A stretch of DNA of 64,000 bases from Deltaproteobacteria bacterium (GTDB taxonomy: Bacteria > Desulfobacterota > Desulfobacteria > Desulfobacterales > JAFDMD01), in the NCBI GenBank assembly GCA_019306065.1, contig JAFDMF010000006.1:1-64000 (forward strand), read 5' to 3'. The notes beneath the pieces were generated by a model. The model was not told where the DNA came from. It saw nothing but the letters and a program-made list of their open reading frames with translations, and made no database searches. Shown here piece after piece: positions 8,219-18,234 of this stretch. How positions within the stretch are numbered: position 1 is the stretch's first letter; the number at the start of each line of letters is the position of its first letter. Made by a program: the position numbers and the translations under genes.

Positions 8219-8303
8219 GGTTTTACTCGCTCGAACTCCCTTTATTACTTCGGATAATCATTCTTTTTTGTGTTTAAAATATTTTTAATAATGTGGCTTA
8301 TAA

Positions 8304-8396
8304 TTTAATTGCGATATTTCTCCTCGCTACGCTTGTCGAGATGACAAGTAAAAAAAATATCCGTCGAAATAACATAGCAAAAATAAGAAGCCTGTC
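8304..8396. repeat. Family B element
   Basis: Begins with ATTTCTCCTCGCTACGCTTG and GTCGAGATGACAAGT and ends near AAGAAGCCTGTC. In reverse complement it follows the order seen at 37146-37290. The rest of 8154-8507 holds only the family A copy and AT-rich spacer. Confidence 0.65.
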
Positions 8397-8507
8397 TTAT
8401 CAAATTATAAACATAAATAAATTTCGCCGGATGCCGAAATTGGGCAAAAATAGAAATTTAAAGTTTGTCGTATAACAAAGTACAAAGTCAGACGGCAAAC
8501 TTTTTTA

Positions 8508-9164
8508 CTAATCTATATAAAAAACCGCCGGCTCCGTTTCAAATTCCGGATGAAGTGGCTTGGCACTGTTATTTTTTATAAGCGCCGCTATTGCGCTGTT
8601 ATTATCCGAAATATCGCCGAATACTCTTGCTCCTACAGGACAAGCGTTAACGCAGGCAGGACTCGCATCTTCGTCAATACCCGGCTTTAAGCCTTTTTGT
8701 AATCCGTCTGATATTCTTTCTTCACAAAAATTACATTTTACTACTGTGCCTACCTGAAAAGGATATATTTCTTCTCCGAGTTTTTCAAACTCGGTTTTTC
8801 CCTGACCTGGAAAATACTCTTTTGCTTTGGTATCTTTATCATAGTAGCTTCTTTGCTGATAAGGACAGCTTATCAAACAAGCTCTGCAGCCGACGCATTT
8901 ATCATAATCAATCATTACTATGCCGTCCTCTTTTTGATATGTAGCCCCTGTAGGACAGGCTTCCACACACGCAGCCTCGGTGCAATGATTGCATAATACA
9001 GGATAAACAAGTTTTCTTGCGGTTGGGAATTTTCCTTTTTCTCCGATTAACAATCTGTTCCAAAATAAATTCGGAGGCAAAAAGTGTTCCTCTTTGCAAG
9101 AGATAGTGCAGCTCCAGCAAGCTATACATCTTTTAACGTCAATGACCATTCCCCATCTTGCCAT
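8508..9164 (-). CDS. Four-cluster [4Fe-4S] electron-transfer subunit (PsrB/DmsB/PadC type)
   Basis: Four ferredoxin-type Cys groups are visible: CIACWSCTISC, CNHCTEAACVEACP, CVGCRACLISCP, and CNFC paired with CVNACP near residue 175, giving up to four cubane clusters as in the B subunits of molybdopterin oxidoreductases. No Tat or Sec signal is present. It follows the 2-oxoacid oxidoreductase gamma gene by 11 bases with AAGGAGA before the ATG, so it is the last gene of that operon. There is no catalytic molybdopterin subunit or membrane anchor nearby. It may therefore pass electrons from the oxidoreductase to another acceptor, a role I infer only from position. Confidence 0.85.
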   Translation of the reverse strand: MARWGMVIDVKRCIACWSCTISCKEEHFLPPNLFWNRLLIGEKGKFPTARKLVYPVLCNHCTEAACVEACPTGATYQKEDGIVMIDYDKCVGCRACLISCPYQQRSYYDKDTKAKEYFPGQGKTEFEKLGEEIYPFQVGTVVKCNFCEERISDGLQKGLKPGIDEDASPACVNACPVGARVFGDISDNNSAIAALIKNNSAKPLHPEFETEPAVFYID

Positions 9165-9175
9165 ATTATTTCTCC

Positions 9176-9724
9176 TTAAAAATTATGGATTTTAACCTCG
9201 TTATATCCCCTTTCGGCGCATTTTATATTTGCCCGAAGTCTTTCTTTATCAAAATAATCGGATAAAGATTCCGTAATCAATTCAATATCTATTAATCCGG
9301 TAACCGCAGCAAAGGCTCCTACTATACAGGTATTAGGTATGGGTATGCCTATTTCTTCAAGCGCAATGCCAGCGGCGTCAATTATTCCGGCAGTTTTAAT
9401 ATTAGAATGATTATGTTCAAACTCTTCGTTTGTATTAAGCAGTATGATTCCATCCGGCTTTAATCCGCTCCATATGTTATCGGAATTTTTCTGAGAAGAA
9501 TCAAGAATAACCAAACAATCAGGTTTGTATATCTGGGTTTTTAATCTTATGGGAGTATCTCCAAATCTTCCGAAGGCAGATACCGGAGCCCCTCTGCGCT
9601 CGAAACCGAACATAGGAAAAGCCGCGCCGTATTTGCCTGCCCTTACAAAAGCGTTTGCTATTATTTTGGATGCGGTAACCGCTCCTTGTCCTCCTCGTCC
9701 GTGAAATCGAACTTCGATAATCAC
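9176..9724 (-). CDS. 2-oxoacid:ferredoxin oxidoreductase, gamma subunit
   Basis: The gamma subunit of the CoA-dependent, oxygen-sensitive 2-oxoacid:ferredoxin oxidoreductases. The signature EVRFHGRGGQGAVTASKIIA begins the protein, followed by FGFERRGAPVSAFGR and a Rossmann-like core; 182 residues is normal. The frame opens at TTG 9760, but GTG 9724 has GGAGG five bases upstream and gives the family N-terminus. It lies between the beta subunit and the four-cluster subunit in the operon 12435-8508. Confidence 0.9.
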   Translation of the reverse strand: MIIEVRFHGRGGQGAVTASKIIANAFVRAGKYGAAFPMFGFERRGAPVSAFGRFGDTPIRLKTQIYKPDCLVILDSSQKNSDNIWSGLKPDGIILLNTNEEFEHNHSNIKTAGIIDAAGIALEEIGIPIPNTCIVGAFAAVTGLIDIELITESLSDYFDKERLRANIKCAERGYNEVKIHNF

Positions 9725-9791
9725 TTTTTCCTCCGATTTTTTATAATTAATAAGCGTCAAATATAAATTTTTATGCCGAAAAACTATAACA

Positions 9792-10706
9792 TTACTCTGC
9801 CTCTATTTTTGTAAGAAGCCTGTAATTATAATCTACGCTTTCTTGTAATACTTGGATTTCATCTTCCGTAAGATGTTTGAATTTTTTCATAAGCTTTATA
9901 TATTCGAATATAGGTTTCGGTTTTTTTACTTTATGGGTAAAAGTAAATTTTCCGTTTTCCGCTTCCCATAAAGGATAATAATTTGTTTTTACAGCCATAC
10001 GGCATAGCTCTATAGATTTGTCTGTGCCTACTCCCCACCCTGTAGGGCATGGGCAAAATATGTGTAAAAAAACAAAGCCTTCATTCTTTTTTTCTTTTGC
10101 TTTTAATAATTTTTCGGCAAGATCGCCAAGATTGCTCATTGTAGCCGTTGCCGTATAAGCAATTCTGTGCATAGCCATAAGAAGCGGAAGGTTTTTGCCT
10201 CTTCTGTTTTTATTGCCTCTGCTTTTTTTACCTACCGGAGTGGTGCTTGTATGCGCTCCAAATGGGGTTGTGCCGCTTTTTTGAATACCTGTATTCATAT
10301 AACCTTCGTTATCATAACATATATATATGAAGGGTTCGTTTCTTTCCGCTGCGCCAGAAAGGTTCGCAAATCCTATATCTGCCGCCGTGCCGTCTCCGTT
10401 AAAGCATACTACGGTATTATCAATACCAGCTCTGTTATAATATCTTGCCAGTCCTGTAGCATTTGCAGCCGCTCCTGTCATAAGCGTGCCGTAATAAGCA
10501 AGCTTATGCCAAGTTCCGGTATTTTGACCTAATAATACAGGCGCCGAACATGAAGGGGTTCCTGTTATTACAATATCGTTTCCCAAAGTCTTGGGCACTA
10601 ATCTGATAAGAAGTTCAAGAGGGCATCCGGCGCAAAATGACAAGCCGGATTCAAAAGGATCAGGATGCTTTAAATATTTAAATATTTCTGATTTTTTTTT
10701 TTTCAT
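9792..10706 (-). CDS. 2-oxoacid:ferredoxin oxidoreductase, beta (TPP-binding) subunit
   Basis: Contains FCAGCPLELLIR, where the two Cys help bind the proximal [4Fe-4S] cluster, CFNGDGTAADIGF for the TPP-Mg site (GDG...N), and FLHIFCPCPTGWG toward the C-terminus. Length of 304 residues fits PorB-like subunits. ATG 10706 is chosen because AGGAGG lies nine bases upstream, overlapping the end of the alpha gene, with only four bases between the genes. The frame itself runs 23 codons further up. The substrate (pyruvate, 2-oxoisovalerate, phenylglyoxylate or other) cannot be fixed from sequence alone. Confidence 0.9.
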   Translation of the reverse strand: MKKKKSEIFKYLKHPDPFESGLSFCAGCPLELLIRLVPKTLGNDIVITGTPSCSAPVLLGQNTGTWHKLAYYGTLMTGAAANATGLARYYNRAGIDNTVVCFNGDGTAADIGFANLSGAAERNEPFIYICYDNEGYMNTGIQKSGTTPFGAHTSTTPVGKKSRGNKNRRGKNLPLLMAMHRIAYTATATMSNLGDLAEKLLKAKEKKNEGFVFLHIFCPCPTGWGVGTDKSIELCRMAVKTNYYPLWEAENGKFTFTHKVKKPKPIFEYIKLMKKFKHLTEDEIQVLQESVDYNYRLLTKIEAE

Positions 10707-10710
10707 TATA

Positions 10711-11910
10711 TTATGCCTCCTGCTCAAAGGGTATCCAATTAACCGTTTTATATGGTTTACCGCTTGAAGCGTCAATAAGATCGGCTATTATTTTTTCTAT
10801 ATTTAAAACCGTAATATCTATATTTGCCAAGCCTGCAATAAAACTGATTAATGCGGAAGTGTTTATATCTTGAGCAAGGGTTTTAACTTCTATATAGATT
10901 GGACCTCCGGAAAAACCGAAAGCTACGCTTCTATCTATTACGCCTATGCTTTTTTTGCCGCTTAACGCTCTGATAAGCTCTTCTTCGGGAAAGGGTCGAA
11001 ACATTCTTATTCTAACAAGCCCTATTTTTATTCCCTCTTCTCTTTTTTCATCTATTACGGTTTTAATTGTTCCGCACATGCTTCCCGATGCTACTATTAC
11101 TATATCGGCATCTGCAGTTTTGTATTCTTCTATTTGTCCGCCGGAGTTTCGCGAAAACTGTTTTTGAAACTCTTTTGTAATTTGTTGGAATTTATTTTTT
11201 GCTCGTTGAAGAGCGTTGCAATGTTTATATCTGAGCTCAAGATAACCGCCCAGTATGCCGTGGCTTCCGCATCCGAGACTTTTTCCGGGTAAAAGTCTCG
11301 GTCTTTGAGGCTGTTTTTTTAAAACCGATAAAAAATTATCAACCTCTTCGACAGCGGGAATTTCAACTTTTTCGGATAGATAGGATAGATAAAATCCGTC
11401 GTAATTAACCATAACCGGCAGTTGTATTTCATCATCTTCTGCAAGCCTGTATGCCATGATCAGCATATCTAATATTTCCTGACAATCTTCGGCAATTAAA
11501 TTTATCCAGCCGGAATCTCTTATGCTTATCATATCCTGCTGTCCGCAGGATACGGCTATAATACCGGGGGTTTCTCTGTTGACATTTGCCATAACTACAG
11601 GGGCTCTTGCTCCCGAAGCGGCGAGTATTGCATCATACATAAAAACCAGCCCCCAAGATGATGTGGCGGTAAAAACTCTTCCGCCGGCTAATGATGCCGC
11701 AGTAATGGAATTCATCGCTGAATTTTCCCCTTCTACATTTATTAATTCGGCATCAAGCAACCCGTTTGCATGGTATTCGGAAAGTTTTTCTATAACTTCG
11801 GTTTGGGGAGTAATAGGATAAGCGGCAATTACGTCCGGCCGACAAAGAGACGCTGCTATTGCCGCAGCTTCGTTGCCGGTTACAACCTTTATTTTAGAGT
11901 TTTTTTTCAT
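10711..11910 (-). CDS. 2-oxoacid:ferredoxin oxidoreductase, alpha subunit
   Basis: The alpha subunit supplies the pyrimidine-binding and transketolase C-terminal domains. The start VVTGNEAAAIAASLCRPDVI and AAYPITPQTEVIEKL is typical, followed by NVEGENSAMNSITAASLAGG and RVFTATSSWGL; the C-terminal half has IGLVRIRMFRPFPEEEL. 399 residues is the usual size. The frame extends to 11946 but ATG 11910, with GAGGA upstream, gives the family N-terminus. A family C repeat separates it from the ferredoxin-type delta subunit. Confidence 0.9.
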   Translation of the reverse strand: MKKNSKIKVVTGNEAAAIAASLCRPDVIAAYPITPQTEVIEKLSEYHANGLLDAELINVEGENSAMNSITAASLAGGRVFTATSSWGLVFMYDAILAASGARAPVVMANVNRETPGIIAVSCGQQDMISIRDSGWINLIAEDCQEILDMLIMAYRLAEDDEIQLPVMVNYDGFYLSYLSEKVEIPAVEEVDNFLSVLKKQPQRPRLLPGKSLGCGSHGILGGYLELRYKHCNALQRAKNKFQQITKEFQKQFSRNSGGQIEEYKTADADIVIVASGSMCGTIKTVIDEKREEGIKIGLVRIRMFRPFPEEELIRALSGKKSIGVIDRSVAFGFSGGPIYIEVKTLAQDINTSALISFIAGLANIDITVLNIEKIIADLIDASSGKPYKTVNWIPFEQEA

Positions 11911-11944
11911 TTTATAACATATCCTCTGTCGTTTCCTCTGTTTC

Positions 11945-12085
11945 AAGCCCGCTATATAACTTCGTCTTTTGCCCGTTTTCTGCGTTATGCTCAGATTTTA
12001 ATCCTCACAATACTTTAGTATTCCTGAAGCCAAAATTTTCGCAAGCCTTGAAAACGAACAAAATATTTTGTCGGACAATGGGCTT
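11945..12085. repeat. Family C element inside the oxidoreductase operon
   Basis: Outer AAGCCC/GGGCTT, inner GCCCGTTTTCTGCGTTATGC and the core TTTTAATCCTC...AATACTTTAGTATTCCTG. It separates the delta gene from the alpha gene. Confidence 0.8.
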
Positions 12086-12150
12086 TACGGAGATGGACAT
12101 CCCATATAATTATTACTTTTTTGTTTCTATAATATACTCATAAAGGTTTC

Positions 12151-12435
12151 TTAATTTAAAAAATCAGCTTCGGGTTTCATTTCTATGGCTTTGCGAGGGC
12201 ATTCGTTTGCGCATATCCCGCAGCCTTTACAAAAATTAAGATCCGCAGTAAAATATTCTTTTGCGTCTGTCATACATTGAACCGGACAATATAAAGAGCA
12301 AAAACCACAATCAATACAGAGTTCGGGATTGATTACAGGGCGTTTTGTGCGCCAGCTTCCGGTATTCATACAAAGGAGTTCTTTTTGAGCGTCCGACCAT
12401 GGACCTTCGTAGTTAAAATAACCTTTTATCAGCAT
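12151..12435 (-). CDS. 2-oxoacid:ferredoxin oxidoreductase, delta (2x[4Fe-4S] ferredoxin) subunit
   Basis: A 94-residue ferredoxin-like subunit with two CxxCxxCxxxCP motifs (CIDCGFCSLYCP and CKGCGICANECP) preceded by the family segment MNTGSWRTKRPVIN. It carries electrons from the TPP site to ferredoxin. GAGGT lies eight bases before the ATG. It is the first gene of the operon, about 240 bases ahead of alpha, with a repeat in between. A separate delta subunit is typical of four-subunit enzymes of strict anaerobes. Confidence 0.9.
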   Translation of the reverse strand: MLIKGYFNYEGPWSDAQKELLCMNTGSWRTKRPVINPELCIDCGFCSLYCPVQCMTDAKEYFTADLNFCKGCGICANECPRKAIEMKPEADFLN

Positions 12436-12464
12436 ATTAAAAACCTCGTTATGACTTTTTCTAT

Positions 12465-12526
12465 TTCTTGTAGAAAATCTTATCTGCCGCAGGAATCAAG
12501 CAAAAGAAGGTTTTTTTCTACAGGAA
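12465..12526. repeat. Family D element
   Basis: TTCTTGTAGAAAA (12465-12477) and TTTTCTACAGGAA (12514-12526) are inverted with one mismatch and enclose a CAAGCAAAAGAAGG core. Similar CCTGTAGAAA ends with a TTTTACTTGA core occur near 19612 and 23911. Confidence 0.6.
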
Positions 12527-12657
12527 CTATATAAACTATGATACAAGCTTTTAAATAAAAATTATTTCCAATGATTATATAAAAATATTTATCGGTTATA
12601 TAAGATATTTATAATAAATTGTCATAACAAATAATAAAAGTCAATTTTTTTAATTTA

Positions 12658-14403
12658 TTATATAGTTTCAATAAAATGTTTCAACTTTTTACTTCTGGTT
12701 GGATGTCTTAGCTTTCTTAATGCTTTTGCCTCTATCTGTCTTATTCTTTCGCGGGTTACCTTGAAATCCTGCCCCACCTCTTCTAATGTATGATCAGATT
12801 TTTCTCCTATTCCAAATCTCATTCTTAATACTTTTTCTTCTCTCGGGGTAAGGGTGGCAAGCACTTTTCTTGTTTGTTCGGCAAGGTTAAGATTTATTGC
12901 CGCATCTGCCGGAAGCGTAATTTTGGTATCTTCTATAAAATCGCCGAGATGGCTGTCTTCCTCGTCTCCTATGGGGGTTTCAAGCGAGATCGGCTCTCTT
13001 GCTATTTTAAAAACTTTTCTTACCTTTTCTACAGGATACTCCATTTTTTCGGCAATTTCTTCAGGCGTAGGCTCGCGTCCGTATTCCTGAACAAGATATC
13101 TTGCGGTTCTTACCAGTTTGTTTATGGTTTCTATCATATGAACCGGTATTCGTATTGTCCTTGCCTGATCCGCTATAGCTCTTGTAATTGCCTGTCTTAT
13201 CCACCATGTAGCATAGGTGCTGAATTTATATCCTCTTCTATATTCAAATTTATCTACGGCTCGCATAAGCCCTACGTTTCCTTCTTGTATAAGATCAAGG
13301 AATTGAAGCCCTCTGTTTGTATATTTTTTTGCTATGCTTACAACAAGCCTTAAATTTGCTTTTATCAATTCGCTCTTTGCCTTCTTTGCCTCTTTTCTTC
13401 CTACTTCTACATCTTCTAATATTTTTTTGCATGTTCTCATGTCGGACTTAATGTATATTTCCCGCTCTCTTATGCTTTCTATAAGCCTTTTGCTTTTTTC
13501 GTATAATTTTTTTATCTGATCCTCGTCAATATCGGAGCAGGAAGCGCCGGCCCATTTGCAAAATTTTTTTTCGTCGGAGGTATTATCCATAAACTCGTTT
13601 ATAGGTTTTTTTGTTATATTAATACACTCCTTAAACCTTTTATCCATTGTTTCAAACCATTCATAATGCTCTTTTAAGGCGCTTTCTATCTCCTCTATTA
13701 TTTTGCTTTCAAATCTCCAATCTTTAATTTTATCAAATATTTTTTTATTTCTTCTACCTATACATTTTAAGATGTTGCTTCTTTGGGCAGTATCCAATGT
13801 GTCGAAAAAAAGTTTTTGCCTGAACTCTTCATTCTCTTGATATATTGCTTTTATGTCGGTTATTGCGGTTATATATTTTTCTATTTGAAACGCCTCGTCA
13901 ACATAGGTATCAACTTCATCAACGTCTCGTAAAACATGTTTGGGTCTCAACTGCCCGCTCATTATTTGTTCTCCGTATTCTATGATGTATTCTACCCCTA
14001 AAGATGAGCGTAAAAGCGCATCTAAAACGTCGAGCTCTCCAAGCTCTATTGTTTTCGCTATTTCGGTCTCATCTTCTCGGCTGAGCAGTTCCATAACTCC
14101 CATCTCTCTTAAATACATTTTAACAGGGTCGGTTACGGTGTAAAAACCGCTGGAGCTCTCCCCCTTTTTTTTATCTTTAGTTTTCTCCTTTTTTTTAAGA
14201 TTTGTATTTGATTCGGCTTTTATTTCGATTCCGGCTTTTTCAAAAACAGACAGTACTGCCTCGAATTCTTTCGTAGTTTTTATTTTATCGGAAACGGCTT
14301 CGATTATCTGTTTATAAGTAATGGGACCGTTTTTTTTTAATTTTTCTATCGGTTCGCTTAATATTTTTTTATTATACTTTTTTTCTGTGGGCTGATTTGC
14401 CAT
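12658..14403 (-). CDS. rpoD: RNA polymerase primary sigma factor
   Basis: A 581-residue sigma-70. Region 1.1-like N-terminus (about 20-75), region 1.2 ([20 protein letters not shown]), a long acidic non-conserved region (about 130-330), region 2 ([49 protein letters not shown]), region 3 ([15 protein letters not shown]) and region 4 ([34 protein letters not shown]) are all present. AGGAGG precedes the ATG by eight bases. It ends the operon hisB-lipoprotein-hisA-dnaG-rpoD, 19 bases behind dnaG, preserving the classical dnaG-rpoD pairing. Confidence 0.97.
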   Translation of the reverse strand: MANQPTEKKYNKKILSEPIEKLKKNGPITYKQIIEAVSDKIKTTKEFEAVLSVFEKAGIEIKAESNTNLKKKEKTKDKKKGESSSGFYTVTDPVKMYLREMGVMELLSREDETEIAKTIELGELDVLDALLRSSLGVEYIIEYGEQIMSGQLRPKHVLRDVDEVDTYVDEAFQIEKYITAITDIKAIYQENEEFRQKLFFDTLDTAQRSNILKCIGRRNKKIFDKIKDWRFESKIIEEIESALKEHYEWFETMDKRFKECINITKKPINEFMDNTSDEKKFCKWAGASCSDIDEDQIKKLYEKSKRLIESIREREIYIKSDMRTCKKILEDVEVGRKEAKKAKSELIKANLRLVVSIAKKYTNRGLQFLDLIQEGNVGLMRAVDKFEYRRGYKFSTYATWWIRQAITRAIADQARTIRIPVHMIETINKLVRTARYLVQEYGREPTPEEIAEKMEYPVEKVRKVFKIAREPISLETPIGDEEDSHLGDFIEDTKITLPADAAINLNLAEQTRKVLATLTPREEKVLRMRFGIGEKSDHTLEEVGQDFKVTRERIRQIEAKALRKLRHPTRSKKLKHFIETI

Positions 14404-14422
14404 AATTACGCCTCCTAATAGA

Positions 14423-16219
14423 TTAACATCCGGGGGTAAAACCTACTTCTCGTCTTAACGCCTCTAACAATTTATCTATATTGTTTTGATATTCCAACTT
14501 TTTAAAGCGATTCTTTTTTTCTAATAACAGATTGATATTATTCTGATGTCTGGCATTTTTTATTAATTCGTTATATCGCTTTTTTAATTTATTTATTGTT
14601 TGAATTTGAAACTGTTTTATTAAACTGATACAGCTTTTTATATCCCAAACCTCCTCTTTTATTGCCAAAGAAGATATGATTTTGTTTTGCTCTTTATCTT
14701 CTATTGATATAAGATCCGATATATTATCGGTTTTCTCTTTTTTTTTCAAAATATTATATCCGATATTTTTCAATTTTTCGTTTTCAAAATATGATAATAT
14801 ATTCTTATTTTGTATCTCATCTGTTATTTCTGGAAACTGAAGCATCATAGTGATAATTTTTTCCTCCATTTTAAACATTGTTCCGCTTATATCAGGCTTG
14901 GTTATACTTTTTTGAACATATTTTTTTTCTATATTCTTAAAGCCTTTTTTTAATTTTTCTATTATATGTTCCTCTTGAACTCCTAATATTTCGGACACTT
15001 TTTTTATGTATAAGGCTCTTGCTACACTATCGTCAACAGAAGCTATAGGCTCTATCATTTCTTCTATTATTTTAAGCTTTCCTTCTATTGAAAGTCCGTA
15101 TTTTTTTACGGCAAGGTCAATTAAAAAATCCATAAAAGGCATTGCTTTTTCCGAAAGTTTATAAAAGGCTTCGCTTCCGAATTTTAATAAAAACAGATCC
15201 GGATCGTATCCTTTCGGCAATATCGTAACATAAGCGGTTACTCCTTCTTTTATAAAAAGCCCCGCGCTTCTTGCCGCAGCCTTTTCCCCTGCTTCATCCG
15301 CATCATAAACAAGTATCATTTTATCGGCATAACCTTTTAATATTCTTATATGATTCGAAGTAAGAGCCGTACCAAGAGTTGCTATGGCATTCTTTATGCC
15401 GTAAGAAAAAAGGGTAAGCAGATCAAAATAACCTTCCGCAATATAAGCAGTTTTTTTTTTTCTTATATGCTCTTTTGCCGAAAAAAAACCATATAACGAT
15501 TTACTTTTATTATATATTGAAGTCTCCGGCGAATTAAGATATTTCGGCATTAAATCATCTATTGATCTTCCTCCGAAACCTATAACTTTTTTGCCGGAAT
15601 CGATTATAGGAAAGATTATTCTGTTTCTGAAACGATCATAATATCCGTTTTTTTTAGGAATTATAAGTCCTGCTTTTTCCAATATAAGCGGAGTAAATTT
15701 TTTGGTTAAACCATTATATAAGCCGTCCCATCTGTTTAAAGCGTATCCGAGATAAAATTTTTTAATGATTTTATCCGTTATTTTTCTCTTTTTAAGATAG
15801 CTAATCGCTGCTTTACCTTCGCCTGTGTTTAATAAAAAATAATGAAAATATCTTGCAGCTTCTTTGTTAGCGTTAACTATTTGCTCTTTTTCGGCTATTT
15901 TTTTTTTCTGAGCCGCAGTCATATCCGGAAGAGGAAGCGGTATTCCTGTTTTTTCTGCGAGCAGTTTAACCGCCTGAGGAAAAGACAAACTATTATGCTT
16001 CATTAAAAAGTTGAACACATTTCCGCCTTCATTGCAGCCAAAACAATGAAATATTTGTTTTTCCAGGTTTACGGTAAATGAAGGAGCCTTTTCGGAATGG
16101 AACGGACAAAGACCTAAAAAATTTCTACCGGCTTTTTTTAAATTAACATATTCGGATATTACATCCACAATATCTGCGGAGTTTTTAATCTCCGATATTT
16201 TTTCTTCGGAAAAATACAT
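14423..16219 (-). CDS. dnaG: DNA primase
   Basis: DnaG makes RNA primers for replication. The N-terminal CHC2 zinc motif is complete (C38, H41, C59, C62 in [15 protein letters not shown]...[11 protein letters not shown]). The RNA polymerase core follows, with the TOPRIM segments [13 protein letters not shown] and [14 protein letters not shown], and a less conserved helicase-binding C-terminus. 598 residues is normal. It is 13 bases downstream of hisA and directly upstream of rpoD. Confidence 0.97.
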   Translation of the reverse strand: MYFSEEKISEIKNSADIVDVISEYVNLKKAGRNFLGLCPFHSEKAPSFTVNLEKQIFHCFGCNEGGNVFNFLMKHNSLSFPQAVKLLAEKTGIPLPLPDMTAAQKKKIAEKEQIVNANKEAARYFHYFLLNTGEGKAAISYLKKRKITDKIIKKFYLGYALNRWDGLYNGLTKKFTPLILEKAGLIIPKKNGYYDRFRNRIIFPIIDSGKKVIGFGGRSIDDLMPKYLNSPETSIYNKSKSLYGFFSAKEHIRKKKTAYIAEGYFDLLTLFSYGIKNAIATLGTALTSNHIRILKGYADKMILVYDADEAGEKAAARSAGLFIKEGVTAYVTILPKGYDPDLFLLKFGSEAFYKLSEKAMPFMDFLIDLAVKKYGLSIEGKLKIIEEMIEPIASVDDSVARALYIKKVSEILGVQEEHIIEKLKKGFKNIEKKYVQKSITKPDISGTMFKMEEKIITMMLQFPEITDEIQNKNILSYFENEKLKNIGYNILKKKEKTDNISDLISIEDKEQNKIISSLAIKEEVWDIKSCISLIKQFQIQTINKLKKRYNELIKNARHQNNINLLLEKKNRFKKLEYQNNIDKLLEALRREVGFTPGC

Positions 16220-16232
16220 GTTTTTTAAGCCG

Positions 16233-16958
16233 TTATGACGAAGCTGTTTTAATGGCTTCCTTTAAATTAAGAGCTCTCTCGTAAAGGGCTCTCCCTGTTA
16301 TAATACCTGTTACGCCGCTTTTTTCCAATAAAAGAAGTTTTTTTATATCGTCTATATCCGATACGCCTCCGGAAGCAATAATAGGAGTTGAGACGGATTC
16401 GGCAAGTATGCGGGTAGTTTCAATATTAGGGCCTGTCTGCATTCCGTCTCTGCTTATATCAGTAAAAATTATAGCCGCTATTTCAAAATTTTCAAATCGC
16501 TTTGCAAGTTCTACTGCGGTTATATCCGTGCTTTTACGCCAGCCTTCGATAGCCGCAATACCGTCTTTGGCGTCTATTCCGATTATTATTTTTCCCGGAT
16601 ATTTTTTGCATGCCTGTTTTACAAATTCAGGATTCTTTATAGCTTCCGTGCCTATTATAATTCTGCTTACTCCGATATTAAATATTTCGTCTGCGGTATT
16701 AATATTTCTAATGCCTCCGCCAAGCTGAACAGGAACTCCTGCTTTATCGGCTATTTTTGCTATAATATTCAAATTTACCGGTTTTTTTGCTATGGCTCCG
16801 TCTAAATCTACCACATGCAGCAACAAGGCGCCTTCTTCAACCCATTTCTTTGCTACTTCGCAAGGGTCTTCGCTATAAACGGTCTGTTTATCCATTCTTC
16901 CTTGTAAAAGCCGAACGCATTTTCCGTTTTTAATATCTATAGCAGGTATAATAATCAT
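16233..16958 (-). CDS. hisA: Phosphoribosylformimino-5-aminoimidazole carboxamide ribotide isomerase
   Basis: HisA performs the Amadori rearrangement of ProFAR to PRFAR in histidine synthesis. The 241-residue beta/alpha barrel shows the catalytic Asp8 (PAIDIKNGKCVRLLQG), LHVVDLDGA, PVQLGGGIRN, the second catalytic Asp129 (GIDAKDG) and the phosphate site IASGGVSD. It overlaps the preceding lipoprotein gene by four bases (ATGA) and precedes dnaG by 13. Confidence 0.97.
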   Translation of the reverse strand: MIIIPAIDIKNGKCVRLLQGRMDKQTVYSEDPCEVAKKWVEEGALLLHVVDLDGAIAKKPVNLNIIAKIADKAGVPVQLGGGIRNINTADEIFNIGVSRIIIGTEAIKNPEFVKQACKKYPGKIIIGIDAKDGIAAIEGWRKSTDITAVELAKRFENFEIAAIIFTDISRDGMQTGPNIETTRILAESVSTPIIASGGVSDIDDIKKLLLLEKSGVTGIITGRALYERALNLKEAIKTASS

Positions 16959-17611
16959 TTTAACTCTTTTAAAATATTATTTAATCCGTCATAAGCCATA
17001 TCTTTTGCGGTAACCCATTTGCCGGCTCTTTTAAAAAATTTGCTTATACTAAACAAATTATCGCTTAAAGGCTTTTGAGTTTCGCTAAAACTTCTGCCCT
17101 TTAAAATTTTTTCTGCCTTTACGTCTATAATATAGATATGAAAGGTTACCGAAGCAGGAGAATCTACAGCGTAGTCCGCTCCGACTCTATCTTCAAATCT
17201 ATAAATATATCCCGCCAAAACAATATCGGCTCTGGCGGTTTTGCCTCGTCTGAGAAGAGAAGCAAGCTCGCTGCCGGAAACATCCGTATAACCGATAAAA
17301 TCGCTTTCTATTATGCCGAACTTTTCACTCTCTTTGGTAAGCGTAATAAGGCTTTCGGTCATAAAATCGGAAGAATCCGAATTAACCTTTCCTGTTTTAA
17401 AATAATTTCCGTTTAAAAGAGATTTAACAATTGCCTGCTCGCCGTAAACTTTTGCCATATCTCCAAAAGGAACTATAAGGGTTTTGTTTATCTTTGGCAG
17501 CGGCTCTTCAACAAATTCCGGCTGTTTTAAATTGTCGGTATCTGTTTTAAAACAAGAGATTGTTAAAAAAAAAAATAACAAAAACAAAGCAATTAAAATT
17601 AATTTTTTCAT
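16955..17611 (-). CDS. Predicted lipoprotein between hisB and hisA
   Basis: Residues 1-20 form a lipoprotein signal (hydrophobic core, lipobox LTISC with Cys20). The mature part (about 198 residues) contains KTLIVPFGDMAKVYG, then a SELASLLRRGKTARADIVLAGY segment whose ADIVL-G pattern resembles lipoproteins that assemble on outer-membrane systems, and VTFHIYIIDVKAEKIL. No enzyme motif is visible. It is locked into the his-dnaG-rpoD operon (32 bases after hisB, overlap with hisA). Function unknown; an envelope role is inferred from the lipobox. Confidence 0.75.
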   Translation of the reverse strand: MKKLILIALFLLFFFLTISCFKTDTDNLKQPEFVEEPLPKINKTLIVPFGDMAKVYGEQAIVKSLLNGNYFKTGKVNSDSSDFMTESLITLTKESEKFGIIESDFIGYTDVSGSELASLLRRGKTARADIVLAGYIYRFEDRVGADYAVDSPASVTFHIYIIDVKAEKILKGRSFSETQKPLSDNLFSISKFFKRAGKWVTAKDMAYDGLNNILKELK

Positions 17612-17643
17612 CTATATTAACTATCCTTATCTTAAAAAAAAAT

Positions 17644-18234
17644 TTAAAAAACGCCTTTTGTAGATTTAACGCCTTTTATTCTTTTATCAAATGAAACGGC
17701 TTCGGATAAGGCTCTGCCTAATCCCTTAAAAACCGCCTCTATTACGTGATGTTTATTCTCTCCGTAAGGGACATTGACATGTAGATTTAAACCTCCTTTT
17801 GAAACAAAGGCTTTTAAAAACTCTTTTGTTAAAAAAATATCAAAATCTCCGTAATTATCGCAAATATCGCAGATATTATAAACAAGATACGGTCTTTTGG
17901 ATAAATCTACCGATATATAAGACAAAGCTTCATCCATAGGAGTAGCGGCATATCCGTACCTTTTTATACCTTCGCGAGCGCCCAAAGCTTTATCAAAAGC
18001 CTCGCCTAATACTAACCCGGCATCTTCTACGGTATGATGAAAATCAACCTCAATATCCCCTTTTGCTTTAATAAACAGATTGAAAAAACTATGCGCCGAA
18101 AAAAGATTGAGCATATGATTAAAAAAGGGTATTTGAGTATCAACCTCGTAAATGCCAGTTCCGTCAAGCATAAGTTTAAGCGATATTGAGGTTTCGGTTG
18201 TTTCTCTTGTTATTTCTGCTATACGATTGTTCAT
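17644..18234 (-). CDS. hisB: Imidazoleglycerol-phosphate dehydratase
   Basis: Sixth step of histidine synthesis. The single-domain 196-residue form shows both duplicated metal-binding halves: FFNHMLNLF with DFHHTVEDAG and LGEAFD, then ENKHHVIEAVFKGLGRAL, plus DEALSYISVDLSKRPYLVY. It is the first gene of the minus-strand operon continuing through rpoD. The upstream gap to acyP (divergent) carries a family C repeat. Confidence 0.97.
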   Translation of the reverse strand: MNNRIAEITRETTETSISLKLMLDGTGIYEVDTQIPFFNHMLNLFSAHSFFNLFIKAKGDIEVDFHHTVEDAGLVLGEAFDKALGAREGIKRYGYAATPMDEALSYISVDLSKRPYLVYNICDICDNYGDFDIFLTKEFLKAFVSKGGLNLHVNVPYGENKHHVIEAVFKGLGRALSEAVSFDKRIKGVKSTKGVF

